Shown here piece after piece: positions 41,056 through 53,429 of a stretch of 64,000 bases of DNA (position 1 is its first letter; every line of letters begins with the position of its first letter). The translations under genes and the position numbers were made by a program. Below the pieces are notes generated by a model. The model ran no database searches. It saw only the letters and a list, made by a program, of their open reading frames with translations, and had not been told where the DNA came from. Source of the stretch: Kitagawia praeruptora (taxonomy: Eukaryota; Streptophyta; Magnoliopsida; Apiales; Apiaceae); assembly GCA_037693485.1 (NCBI GenBank), contig CM075344.1, positions 73,031,501-73,095,500 of the forward strand. Direction: 5' to 3'.

Positions 41056-43058
41056 AGTCGTTAAGTTGGTCTTACGATTTTTAAAACCTTATGATTAAGT
41101 AGCGTTGTTAAGGTACTAATGTGCAGATATTGATTATGTATAGATTTCCATTCCACTCCGCGAGCCGACCACCCCAACCTCACCAAGGCAAGTTTTCCAA
41201 CCCTAAGTATTTAATTTCAAAATATTATATTCTTGATTTTACCTATGCAAGTCTACTTTACAAAACTTATATATAAGGATTTTTCACTTTTGTGTTTGTA
41301 CTTCCAAACGTATTATATGCGTATGCTTTATGAGATTATGTTGAAGTTTGAGATATATGCATATGTGTTTGTACACCCTTGAACTTAGAATGAAAATGTT
41401 TCTTCGGACAACGACTCTAGCAATAGAGGTCGTAGCGGTCCAAATATACTATTGACCGGGGAGCGGTATATTATTGTATCGTGATTAAATTACGAAAACC
41501 CGAAAGGTCATTCGGGAAGTATCGTATACCTACGTATTTATTATTTTTACGTTGTTAAAAATACTCAAAAATATCTATCTTGGATTAAAAGCTTATTTTA
41601 ATTAAATAATGATTTTACTAATTGTTTATATATTAAATCTAAAAATATTATTTATTAATTATCGTTCATTATTTTAAAGACAAAACTAATCCAAGATACC
41701 TTCAGCATTTTTCAAACTCGAACTTTTTCGAACTCAAAACATTTTTGAAAACCCCCGGTCAGGTTCTGCTTCTTGTATGATTTCAAGAATTATCGGTCGA
41801 CTGATGTCGAACCACAATTACTCTGTTTTCAATCAAAATCAAGATTTTAAAAGAAAAAGAAAAAGGGACTCTGGCAGGTGTGGGAACCGTTGACGAACGA
41901 TTCCCGGGATGTGTAAGCGGCCGTGAGCCAGGTGGTCCATCATTTATTATTCCGGCCCAGGTGTTGCCGAAGGATGATTACGGATGTAGTTTTCATCGAG
42001 GGTGATTACGGATGTAGTTTTCACTCGGGGATAGTTACGGATGTAGTTTCTATCCTTCTACCGGTAGAGAAGACCCGCGGATTATTGGACTTGGATGTGG
42101 CGACTGATCATCGTCAATCCTTGTCAGGTTTTTATGTTTTCTTCAAGTCCCATCCTCCACTTTGGAAAAATACTCAAACACTGTTTCTTGGGCCTAAGTG
42201 CCAAGTTGCCGATAGTGTGGTTTTGATAAGAAAAATATTGACATCGTGCAGTATCTAGAACTGCAAGATTTTCTATAAAGATTGGCACGTGTTAGTGCAC
42301 TCTTGCAATTATTCCAAAGAATGAAATGTTTTTGAATGAGAAACCTTCTAAGCTAATGGAAGGAAAGAGGTTTTGCAATAATGTATTCCTGTACAGTATG
42401 TTAACCGTAGAGTGTTTTGCCAAAAATGATATACTAATATGTATATATTTTCAAACCTGAGATATATTGAAATGGGAACCTTATAAAGGTTTCATATGTT
42501 ATTCTTAAAGCTCCTTAGCGAGTATAAATGTTTTATTCAAACTCGGACATATATATTGTCGAATTATGTTTTGAAATCTGAGATATATACCCATACAGTT
42601 GGGAACGTTTTCGAAATAAACCACATTATTATTTTTCAAAATGGCGAACTTGCTGAGCATTATGTAGCTCATTCTTGCTTTATAAAAACTTTTCAGAAGG
42701 AGAAGAATTTGATCAGTTAACTCCGTACCAGCAGAAGAGGAGTAGAAGATTTATCCCGAGATGACTTAGTTCCGGATAAATAATGCAGAGTAAGTCTGAT
42801 AGGTTTTCAACTGTAATAGTAAGACTCGTCTTCAAGTGTAGTTGTATAAGTGGAAGTGCGTAAGATTCTGGATTGTACAGATGAATGGTAATATTTAGTG
42901 TTACTTTTGGTTATCGTTTCTGAGGCTCTAACTTGTATGTGCGTAAGATTGAGGTCTGGATGTATGTATTGTTGAGTTGTAAAGTTAATACAGGTATGAT
43001 ATGGTTGGATGGTGATGTGACGACCTGAATCTTTGACCTCGGATTCGGGGGCGTCACA
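41056..43058 (+). repeat. Gypsy 5' LTR, right part
   Basis: Continues the LTR to ...GGGGCGTCACA. Differs from 50401-52391 at about three bases (near 41932, 42422 and 43045). Confidence 0.96.
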
Positions 43059-43062
43059 GAAA

Positions 43063-43074
43063 TGGTATCAGAGC
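43063..43074 (+). promoter_or_regulatory. Gypsy primer binding site
   Basis: TGGTATCAGAGC four bases after the LTR end; fixes the element's plus orientation. Confidence 0.95.
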
Positions 43075-46000
43075 GATAAGTTACAGTACTCAGAAACGAG
43101 AAGTGTTGAGAGTTAAGTCTAAGTAGGAGAATGACATAAGAGATCATAGTAAACTTATTATTGGACTACCGGAAGAGGTACCGGTGAGTAGAATGGACTG
43201 GAGTGTTTACTGGAGGTATTATACTAGGGTCGATAGAATCCTTAGAGACCTTCAGAATGATGAATAGAGGTTTGAGAGTCGTACATGACCTATCATAGGT
43301 AATGATATAGGAAGCAGAGCGAAACCTCAAGAGTAGTTGAGGAAGAGGCGATACTGCCAATATGATTGGATGACTTGGCTGGCATAAATTTTGTTGCCCG
43401 TAGTCCTTCAGAGTTTGCCTATAAGGAGGCGGCAATTTAAGAATCGATAAGTTTAGACTTCCTTACATAATTAAGGGTACTTAGTACTTGGAATAATGAA
43501 AGTCTTTTACTTTGGCTATAAGATCCAATTTTCGATAAGTAACGGGTTTACCTGAAAGGTGGTTACTATGCCGTTGTGGATTTCATTACTCTTAATGGCG
43601 AATTTTACATGTGTTATACGAGAATGTTATCATAAGACGAGCGTGCTAGGAAATTCCACGCATGATTCGGACGCTAGAGCATGGTAGTTCAACTTAGTGA
43701 ACAAACAAGTAGAATTAACAAAGGGACTCAAGTGAAGTTGAATAGGGTTACAACGAGCGATACAGTGATCTCAGAGTCTATCAAAAGAAAAGACCAATGG
43801 GTCTAGAGTGGGATCCTTTGATAAAGATGTTATCAGGGACTACGTATATATGTATTGTAGACCTCAATATTTTTGGTATATGTTCACATGCACACACCCG
43901 CCACTGAACCTATGGACTGCACTGAGATCCCTGAGAGATCTCTTTGATCTGTTCCCAGGGGGAACTGGCCACTCGTGATTCTTGTCGGAAGGCATGAAGT
44001 AGGACCCTATGGACTTAGCAGGTGTCCTCGGAATGATGTGAATCTTGGTCTTCAAGATAAAGCACGAAGATGATAGATATATTTGTGAAACCCTATCTCG
44101 ATAATTGACTTTAAGATGATGGTTGAGAGACACACTAGTTGGTGTCTTGTATTACGAAGACGAAGAGATGGAGTTACCTCATAGTGGTGATAATGAGATG
44201 CACGAATGATTAACTTATTTTGGTAACTACCGGCTGGTGCACTACTTCATTTTAAACTTTTCATTAACCATGTTACCTCGATTAGTTTATATCAGGTAAT
44301 CCTTCTAGCTTTCTACTTCAAACTTGTGGAATAACCACCAGTGATATACTTTCTCTAAACTGGGACTCATCCAAAGTATCTTATTTGATCCCCGAATATT
44401 CTATTTGAAGTTTATAATTATTTCGTTCTGCTCAGGACTATTTACACTTCCTTTCAATTATCCAAGGAATGTTCAATAATTGTTTCCTTAATTAATCAAT
44501 GAATATTCCTAAACGAATATTGATATTTGACTACTTCTTTCATACTTGCACTCTTCAGTCGAGCCCATAAATATTTATCAACTTGCTGAGAACAGGGATG
44601 ATCTAACATCTAGATATTCCTCATGAATCCTTTCTTCTATTCAAAATGAGATTGTGCGTCGTACTTTGAAATCATAGTAAGGATATCATTTTGATATTGG
44701 TATTCTGAATTTAATTCTACTGTAGGATCTGATAAAGCATGTGTACGGAGGCACCCTTGGGTGGACCGTTTCACTGGTAAGTAATATTTGATGAGAGGTT
44801 ATCGATTGTTCCGATACCTAGAACATTCTCTTCAGATGTTATAGTTTTCTTTTTTCAAACTTAATAACTTCTTAATTCCATTCATTGTCCGAGTAGCCTA
44901 AAGTTCTTCAGTGGCTACGATGTTGAAATTCCGTTCTAGCCAATTGAAACTGGCTAGTCGATATGTCAATATGAATGACTAGTTGATTGTTCTAACTAGT
45001 CAAAATTGTAATGTTGTGAAGAACATCTAGCTAATTGTCCTAGCTAGTGGTGGTGTCTCAAACATGTGAACTAGCAAATTTTGTCTAGCTAGTTGCTGGT
45101 GTTTCTTGAAAAGGACTAGTTATTATTTCACTGGTCCAACTCCCAATTTAATTCATTCAGCAATTCCTCAATGCATTTTGCATGTGGTAAAGTATGATAA
45201 TGAAAGTTTTGACGAATAACTTGATTGAGACCTAGTGAGGTCGCCCACTCAACTTGAGTTCTACCCATCTTCGTATCAGACTTTATGTCACTTGAATATT
45301 CTGTTCTTTCATTCATATAATGAAGATTCATTTGAAACCATAGATTACTTGAATGATAAACTGCTTCATTTTTATTGTCATAGAGTAGAATTTCTTTCGA
45401 TCGGTTGACCTTTATCAATGGGACTTTTTAGATCCTCTAATTTTCAAGAAAAAAAAAAAATTCCCCAGATGTAAGAATTGTATAAAGACCATCTTTATGA
45501 CTTTTGTATCCAACAATCATTGCCCTCGTGCAACATTCTCTATGATATCACATTACAAAATTATCAGGACATGAAGGAATAAACCTTGTTGTATTCTTTC
45601 TGTCCATCCTTACATCTCCAAAAATCGAGACTCCTAGTATTTGGAACCATCAACATTCTTGGAACATCCAATGTGGAATTCTTATTGAAATTATCTATTG
45701 GACCTTGTTATTTTGAAACCATTCCTTTCAAAAGTGATTACTCTAAGGTGAACGGGAGGTACAATTGTGAACCGTTGCACCAATATGAGATCAAAAACCA
45801 AATGTTGTAATTGTGCAACCAGAGCGTTATGCCGAGTAATTATTTAAAGTAGGAATAACATGTCGGGGCATACCACAAGGACCTTCAATATTAGTGTGAG
45901 GAAGGTTATAAGAAATGATGAGGAGGTTGGGAGCACGCTCCTACCAACCGTTGTCGGGATGTTATATTAATGAATTATGGAGTTACCCATCCTTTTCCTG

Positions 46001-46100
46001 ATCCAAAAAAAAATGCAAATTGATTACGATGTAAGACATATCCTTAGAGGAAACTAACATGGAAGTGAGACAGACAAGAAAGGAAGAAATATCGTGGCAA
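43075..46100 (+). other. Gypsy interior, first half: no recognisable gag
   Basis: About 3 kb with no long frame and no Gag motif that I can read. It contains a patch of CTAGCTAGT-like repeats (44930-45120). Either gag has decayed beyond recognition or unrelated sequence has replaced it. Confidence 0.6.
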
Positions 46101-46229
46101 GAATGTGAAGCTTTACTTAGCTTAAAGAGATTGATGCACATAGAGAGACATAAAGTTTAAAAGGCCCCTAATAGCAAATAGATGCATGGATATATCCCAA
46201 TGATCCTTCGAGATTACCACCTAATCAAG

Positions 46230-47700
46230 TTTCTTGGGAATCGCAGCAACATGCAGGCCTCGGGCTGATTGGCGCCAGTTATGAAAGAGGACGAGCGTAT
46301 GACATCTTACATATACCATCGAAAATCGATACCCCTACCCGGAAATGTAGGAATTGTTGACCAGTTAAAATGCGTAGTTATTTTTCAAAGATAAGGTTGA
46401 AAAGCGGGTTTCACCAACTCAAGATCGACCTCTGTACTATGCCAAAGTTGGCATTTCACACTAATATAAACGTTATAAAATTATGGTAGTATCGTCTGAG
46501 TGGACTAATGAGTCAGAAGCCTTTATGGATTAATGAACAAAGTTTTGGGATGAAATGAGATATTAGCAACAACCTCGTTGTTAGCCATACTTGTTGATAA
46601 AAAGAGGACTTTAAGAGTTACGATGATGCGTCTTTCAAGAGTTTAAGAGGTGTGCTGATGCAGTAGAAAGGGGATGATAGCCTATACTTCTAAACAACAT
46701 AAAGGTTACGGGATAGGATATACTAACCGTGAGTCGGGGATTAGTCATGATAGCGTTCACGCATAAAACTGAGACGTTAACTTTATGAGAAAAGTGTGAA
46801 AGTTTTCCACAAGTGCCATAAGTATATCTTCATATTAGAACTAAACATAAGAAAGAGAAGGTGACGAAAGGGAGCATGGAGTATAACGGAGAAATTGGTT
46901 AATACCCAGGAAAGGCCAGTGTGGTGGCCGATACCTATAGAAGGGATTATTCAAAATTGGAATTCAGTCAGTATTGACCAAGAAAATAGAGTATATACAA
47001 TAAAGAATAATGTTAGAGGAAAATGACTAAATTATGGGGAAGGACAAAGATGTACAGAGAATTAAGAGAATGTTTGGCAAACGGATATGAAGAATTGTAT
47101 TGGCAAGCTATTAAGTACTGTCGCAACATGTCAAAAGCAGAATGATAGAGATCTAGTGGATTAATTCCGCCTGTAGAAAATCTTGAATGTGGATAGAATT
47201 ATAATGAATTTCATAAGTAGGTCGCCGAAGACCGAGCCAAGAGATGGCCCTAGTTGATTTATAATTGTTGAACCAAGTGATTTACCTACGAGAGACTTTC
47301 CATTTAGAAGATAATTGATTTATATACGGAAGAGATGGTGGTGCAATATAAAACATCTGCAATGATTACGTCAGATAAAGACTTAAGGTTAAACTTCGAA
47401 TATTGAAGGTGCTTTCAAGTATAATTAATAAAGAGATTGAGCGTATGTACTAATTTGATCTGTGGCTGACGGACAGGGAAGAAGAATTGTCTAGACGATC
47501 GAATTTATAATTAGTGTCGTGCCTTTAGTTTCACGGGGCAGTCGAGAATAGAAACTTATCCATGAAACGAATGTTGTTATCACGATCGGCACCATGCGGA
47601 CGTAAGGACGTCTCTTGTAAAGCGTACTACGAAGAAGAAGTTTCGCTTTTCTTGCGTTACGAAGAAGTCAATGAACGAGGGATATAGTAGTTGAACTGGT
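46230..47700 (+). pseudogene. Decayed chromovirus reverse transcriptase, RNase H and integrase
   Basis: Broken similarity in the right order: RT at about 46260-46545 (remnants of GAPV, YPLPGNVGIVDQLK, and SEAFMD for the LTNAP-AFMD segment). The YxDD region is missing. RNase H is at about 46620-46930 (DASFKSLRGVLMQ then stop, later YPGKASVVAD). Integrase is at about 47040-47400 (TKMYRELRE, a CQK-like site near 47135, residues matching the NVD..MNFI region). Frames change every 30-60 bases. No catalytic centre survives. Confidence 0.75.
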
Positions 47701-48189
47701 TCGACGTATACCGAAGACTATATAGTATCCATAGCAAGTGGTAACGACTGACGGGAGGCAACACATGCGTGCTAATCAAGCCAAGGAAAATGAGGAATAC
47801 CGTGCGTATTGACGTCGTCTCAGGTTATAGAACACGACCACAAAGTATTCACGGGCCAACGATACAAGGGCTCAACACGGATACTATGAACAAGGTAGAA
47901 GAGGAACGTATAAGTAGTGGGATAGAAATTTCATTCATAGAACAACCGATAAGGAATACAGGTCGAGGAGAGCATGCGTTGAGAAGCAACATTAAAGCGT
48001 TGGTGAGACTGCAAAAGCCCTAATTTTTGTGAATATTCGAACCTGGATGAAAATTAAATTTATGGGTGGATGAGAAATTTTTACAATCACGATATGTACG
48101 AATTATTAAATGAAGATTTCGAATTGATATTACGCCTTTACAGTGCAGACGAGTGTATGTAAAAGTCATTAGTTTTTATGAAACCCATT

Positions 48190-48642
48190 ATTTCGAATGG
48201 TCAAATTTTATGAGATATCAAAGGAGTATGAGGTGGGAGACTTCGTGATGCTAAAGGTATCTCCCTGGAAAGGATTGATGCGGTTTGTTAAGGAAGGGAA
48301 GCTAAGTCTGAGCTTTATTGGACCTTCTGAGATTTTGAGGCGTATTGGAAAGTTAGCCTTGCCCCAAGCTTGTAGCAAATTCATAATGTGTTTCATATGT
48401 CTATGTTACGACCCTACCACACCGACTATCGACATGTGATAGAATACGACCAAGTGGACCTACAACCAGACTTGACCTATGTGGAGCAACCCGTGGAAAT
48501 CATGGATAGAAAAGAACAAGTGCTGAGGAACAAGGTTGTCAAGCTAGTGAAAGTTTTGTGGAGAAACCAGAACGTCGAGGAATTAACATGGGAACTAGAA
48601 AGCGCTATGCGTGAAAAGTACCCTCAACTGTTTTCAACCTGA
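48190..48642 (+). pseudogene. Chromovirus Pol C-terminus with chromodomain-like tail
   Basis: 48197-48400 encodes FVMLKVSPWKGLMRF and GKLSLSFIGPSEILRRIGKL, the GPY/F module of chromovirus integrase, then a frameshift. 48388-48642 continues MLRPYHTDYRHVIEYDQVDL, then EQPVEIMDRKEQVLRNKVV, VKVLWRNQNVEELTWELES and REKYPQLFST. The last part is the chromodomain-type tail of Tekay/Del elements, which targets integration to heterochromatin. This is the best preserved piece of the interior. Confidence 0.88.
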
Positions 48643-48662
48643 TTCCGGGACGGAATCCTTTT

Positions 48663-48675
48663 AAGGAGGGGAGGC
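48663..48675 (+). promoter_or_regulatory. Gypsy polypurine tract
   Basis: AAGGAGGGGAGGC immediately before the 3' LTR start TGTAAGAACC. Confidence 0.93.
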
Positions 48676-51600
48676 TGTAAGAACCCTGATTTTTGTAATA
48701 TTTTTAAGAATATAATATCATATGACATTGGGAATTTGGGACCTTTTGAGTCACCCATGTTGTTTAATGGAATTGATTATCTGAGAAATTTATGTTGTTA
48801 CATTCACTGTGTAAGAAAAAGGGAAGATTGTTAAGGCAAGAGGCCTACTGCTATTAAGATTTATAAAAACTTGGGATTTGAGAATTATTAAAGTATTAAA
48901 ATATTTTAAGAGACTATGACAAGGAGTTATGGATATTTAAGGAATTTACACAATTAAGTACTTAAGGAATTACCAAGGAAATCTCTACGCGACAAAATAT
49001 TATTACAAGGAGTTTAATTAAGATACGATATGAAATAAAGATTAAGTGACAAGCATTGGTGGAGAAATAATAATACAAGGAAGGATATTACATGCAAGTA
49101 TCATGTAACTAGAAAGTTATGCAAGTAAACTAGAAAGCAAAAAAGGCAACTAGAGGAATAGTAACTAGTTAGTACACTACATTACTTTAGGGGACACTAG
49201 GGCATGGGGTGAACCTAAGCTACTAGACTAGGGTGGAACACATGTGAGGATATACATATCAATACACCAACAATAATTCATCACATTTCAAACAACAACA
49301 AAACAAAACTCTCTCCCCCCCCCATTAGAAGCTCTCGGCCTAAACCTTCCAAGAAGGAAGAAGAGAAACTTTCTCCAACTTCTACTTACTCATAAATCCT
49401 ATAATAAATCATAGAGCTTCCTTGTATCATAGTGAAGGTATGTTATCAATTTCATAGCTTTCTAACCATCCAATCTTGAGAAATTAATTGTTGAAAGTTT
49501 GAGTGAATAGTAACCAAGGTTGGTTATCTTTTAGATCTTGAAGTTTAAGGCTTGTAGAGGCTCATCCAAGGTGTTCTTAAGGATTATAAGGCTTACCCAA
49601 GGCTCCTAGATACTCAAGAAGGTATAAAACCCTAACCCCTCTTAGTCATGGATTGATTATAGTTTATATTGTTAGATCTAAACATTTTAGTGCATATCTT
49701 GGTTATATGAGTTATGGATGATGAAAATCTTGAGGTTATATGTTGTTGATGTGATTTTAAGGCTTTTACTTAGAGTTTATAACCCCATGTATGCTAGAGA
49801 GTCATGTCTTGGTGGTTTTGATGATAGATGTGATGTACAAAGTGAGTTCTTGAATGTTTGAGAAAGAATGTGTGCTGTGTAAAAATTCTGGGAGCATGTA
49901 CTGACTTGCAGGATGGTTTTGAACCTCTATATGTTGTCTCCCGAGAGCCTAATTTATATGGATGGAAAGATAATTGAATGTAGTTTCTAGAAATATAAGG
50001 CTCACACCCAGGAGATGTGTAGATTTTGAGTTATGGCCGGATTAGTGCAGTGTGGTTCTGGAATTCGGACTGCACTGTGTTGTCCACTTGTGAACTGAGT
50101 TAGGACCCCTTAAAATTATGAAAATGTTATGGAAATTTGAGGATATACAGATTAAACAAGTGGAAAGGCTGTCCAAAAAGAATTGGATTAAAATATGTAT
50201 TTTTCAATTTTATAAAAATGTTGGAGCGAGGTGTGCGCAAGTGAAAAACCACTTAGGGGATTAGTTTAAAGTAGTTTTAAGAATGCTCACTTGAGTTTCG
50301 AGTTTGAGGAATAGATTTGAGTCGAATGGGTAACGGAAGTGATAATGTGACGACATGGTCATATGAGAGGGTTAGTGGTCACAAGTGGAGTCGTTAAGTT
50401 GGTCTTACGATTTTTAAAACCTTATGATTAAGTAGCGTTGTTAAGGTACTAATGTGCAGATATTGATTATGTATAGATTTCCATTCCACTCCGCGAGCCG
50501 ACCACCCCAACCTCACCAAGGCAAGTTTTCCAACCCTAAGTATTTAATTTCAAAATATTATATTCTTGATTTTACCTATGCAAGTCTACTTTACAAAACT
50601 TATATATAAGGATTTTTCACTTTTGTGTTTGTACTTCCAAACGTATTATATGCGTATGCTTTATGAGATTATGTTGAAGTTTGAGATATATGCATATGTG
50701 TTTGTACACCCTTGAACTTAGAATGAAAATGTTTCTTCGGACAACGACTCTAGCAATAGAGGTCGTAGCGGTCCAAATATACTATTGACCGGGGAGCGGT
50801 ATATTATTGTATCGTGATTAAATTACGAAAACCCGAAAGGTCATTCGGGAAGTATCGTATACCTACGTATTTATTATTTTTACGTTGTTAAAAATACTCA
50901 AAAATATCTATCTTGGATTAAAAGCTTATTTTAATTAAATAATGATTTTACTAATTGTTTATATATTAAATCTAAAAATATTATTTATTAATTATCGTTC
51001 ATTATTTTAAAGACAAAACTAATCCAAGATACCTTCAGCATTTTTCAAACTCGAACTTTTTCGAACTCAAAACATTTTTGAAAACCCCCGGTCAGGTTCT
51101 GCTTCTTGTATGATTTCAAGAATTATCGGTCGACTGATGTCGAACCACAATTACTCTGTTTTCAATCAAAATCAAGATTTTAAAAGAAAAAGAAAAAGGG
51201 ACTCTGGCAGGTGTGGGAACCGTTGACGAACGATTCCCGGGATGTGTAAGCGGCCGTGAGCCAGGCGGTCCATCATTTATTATTCCGGCCCAGGTGTTGC
51301 CGAAGGATGATTACGGATGTAGTTTTCATCGAGGGTGATTACGGATGTAGTTTTCACTCGGGGATAGTTACGGATGTAGTTTCTATCCTTCTACCGGTAG
51401 AGAAGACCCGCGGATTATTGGACTTGGATGTGGCGACTGATCATCGTCAATCCTTGTCAGGTTTTTATGTTTTCTTCAAGTCCCATCCTCCACTTTGGAA
51501 AAATACTCAAACACTGTTTCTTGGGCCTAAGTGCCAAGTTGCCGATAGTGTGGTTTTGATAAGAAAAATATTGACATCGTGCAGTATCTAGAACTGCAAG

Positions 51601-52391
51601 ATTTTCTATAAAGATTGGCACGTGTTAGTGCACTCTTGCAATTATTCCAAAGAATGAAATGTTTTTGAATGAGAAACCTTCTAAGCTAATGGAAGGAAAG
51701 AGGTTTTGCAATAATGTATTCCTGTACAGTATGTTAACCGTAGAGTGTTTTGCCGAAAATGATATACTAATATGTATATATTTTCAAACCTGAGATATAT
51801 TGAAATGGGAACCTTATAAAGGTTTCATATGTTATTCTTAAAGCTCCTTAGCGAGTATAAATGTTTTATTCAAACTCGGACATATATATTGTCGAATTAT
51901 GTTTTGAAATCTGAGATATATACCCATACAGTTGGGAACGTTTTCGAAATAAACCACATTATTATTTTTCAAAATGGCGAACTTGCTGAGCATTATGTAG
52001 CTCATTCTTGCTTTATAAAAACTTTTCAGAAGGAGAAGAATTTGATCAGTTAACTCCGTACCAGCAGAAGAGGAGTAGAAGATTTATCCCGAGATGACTT
52101 AGTTCCGGATAAATAATGCAGAGTAAGTCTGATAGGTTTTCAACTGTAATAGTAAGACTCGTCTTCAAGTGTAGTTGTATAAGTGGAAGTGCGTAAGATT
52201 CTGGATTGTACAGATGAATGGTAATATTTAGTGTTACTTTTGGTTATCGTTTCTGAGGCTCTAACTTGTATGTGCGTAAGATTGAGGTCTGGATGTATGT
52301 ATTGTTGAGTTGTAAAGTTAATACAGGTATGATATGGTTGGATGGTGATGTGACGACCTGAATCTTTGACCTCGGATTTGGGGGCGTCACA
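48676..52391 (+). repeat. Gypsy 3' LTR (intact)
   Basis: 3716 bp, TG to CA, uninterrupted. It shows the empty copia C target site at about 50385-50400. Confidence 0.97.
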
Positions 52392-52396
52392 GAGAG
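52392..52396. repeat. Target site duplication of the gypsy element, right copy (GAGAG)
   Basis: Matches 26555-26559. Confidence 0.95.
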
Positions 52397-52647
52397 GGAG
52401 TTTCAATACTCTTTCAGTGATACATATTTGATTTCCATTGTTATAATCTCTTGATATATATTTATTTTGTACTTGAAAAAATACCCCACTCCTGACCAGC
52501 AACTCTGCAACTTTCCAGGAAGGCAGTTTTCCTACTACAACCAAATTATTTACAATATAAGCTTAGGATTGAGAGATATTAAGGACATTTATAGTGAAGG
52601 CTAGATTTTTCTCTAAATATGTGTGCTTGTGTGGATATGTAATCAGG

Positions 52648-52742
52648 GAAGGACGGAGTACAACACTTAAGCATCTTGCATCAGAGTTTCTTGATGTCGT
52701 GATCCAGAATGGTATCGAGGTGCTTCCCATATGTGTGCTTGA
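52648..52742 (+). pseudogene. Exon-like fragment, possibly exonuclease (ISG20/REX4-type)
   Basis: After an acceptor-like TAATCAG the plus strand reads REGRSTTLKHLASEFLDVVI then QNGIEVLP. This recalls the segment of DEDDh RNA exonucleases that precedes the catalytic HDP..DA block. Only about 30 codons match, directly abutting the kinase exon below. The identification is weak. Confidence 0.35.
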
Positions 52743-52745
52743 ACC

Positions 52746-52935
52746 TTGGTTGCTGTAAAGGTGCTTTCTGAGAAATCAACTCAGGATATCGAGGAATTCT
52801 TGTCAGAGATTACAACAATCTCTTCTATAGAACATGACAATCTGGTTAAGCTGTATGGTGGTTGTGTAGAAGGAGCTCATAGGATCCTTGTATACGGTTA
52901 TCTTGAAAATAATAGTCTTGCTCAAACCCTGTTAG
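52746..52935 (+). pseudogene. Receptor-like kinase fragment (N-lobe exon)
   Basis: Translates as VAVKVLSEKSTQDIEEFLSE, then ITTISSIEHDNLVKLYGGCV, then RILVYGYLENNSLAQTLLG, ending at a GT donor (52936). It has the ATP-binding Lys in VAVK, the helix-C Glu and the hinge region of plant Ser/Thr kinases of the CRPK1/At1g16670-like and LRR-VIII type. It is one exon only, without glycine loop, catalytic loop or DFG, so non-functional. Same strand as the DIM1 and PLGG1 fragments. Confidence 0.85.
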
Positions 52936-53009
52936 GTAACTTACATACTTCTTTTAATGTTGAAAAATGCACAGCATAATAGTGCCTTAATTTTTAGTTC
53001 AATCTCTTT

Positions 53010-53170
53010 GTGCAGGTTTAGAAGAAACAAGATTAGCTGAGGAAACAACATTGGCTATATTGCAGAGTAAGAGAAAGCAAAGTGCAAGGCAGCTATTGAA
53101 GCCGCTGAAGCAGCTCAAAGGATTACAAAATGGAAGCACAGAAAAGAATCAGCGCGGAGACGAATGACTC
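53010..53170 (+). pseudogene. Coiled-coil exon-like fragment
   Basis: After TGTGCAG the strand reads LEETRLAEETTLAILQSKRK, and in another frame KCKAAIEAAEAAQRI. The second piece resembles the helical linker of plant U-box kinases. A frameshift separates them. Low certainty. Confidence 0.35.
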
Positions 53171-53429
53171 GCAATGCTCAGTACTCGCAATGATCCTATG
53201 TTTTAGTCTTAAATCCAACAACATGTTGTCCATCTTTTTATTCAAGCATTTTTAAGAGAACATGTCCGATGTCCAAGTGGATGGTTCAGATTATGTAATT
53301 AGTTTCGATATTGGATGAATTGAATAATGTAGTTGACCGATTGAATGCATATTTGGTTTTGGTATATCAGTTTTTGATTGTGGTATTTTATTTATCTAGT
53401 TTTGGTATATTATTTATCGAGCATTGAGT

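Larger units (their letters stand above)
26560..52391 (+). mobile_element. Ty3/gypsy (Tekay/Del chromovirus-derived) non-autonomous element, LARD-like
   Basis: 5' LTR 26560-43058 (split by copia C), PBS at 43063, interior 43059-48675, PPT, and 3' LTR 48676-52391, with GAGAG on both flanks. Without the copia, the LTRs are 3717 and 3716 bp. By eye they differ by about three substitutions and one base in a C-run. The interior keeps only broken pol similarity and no long ORF. Large LTRs, a short dead interior and fresh LTRs together fit a large retrotransposon derivative moved by a relative's proteins. Confidence 0.93.

Noticed and set aside
41923..42258. 111-codon ORF repeated at 51256-51591
   Set aside because: It lies inside both gypsy LTRs and is open only because the LTRs are nearly identical; no similarity recognised.
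43063..43074. tRNA gene remnants at the TGGTATCAGAGC sites
   Set aside because: Only 12 bases complementary to a tRNA 3' end are present, directly beside LTRs; they are primer binding sites.
42911..44133. Minus-strand ORFs in the first part of the gypsy interior
   Set aside because: No recognisable motif, short, and opposite to the element's sense; likely chance frames.
48676..52391. Assembly duplication explaining the two identical 3.7-kb blocks and the two 1.8-kb blocks
   Set aside because: Both pairs are direct repeats flanking PBS and PPT and are bounded by matching target duplications, as LTRs should be.
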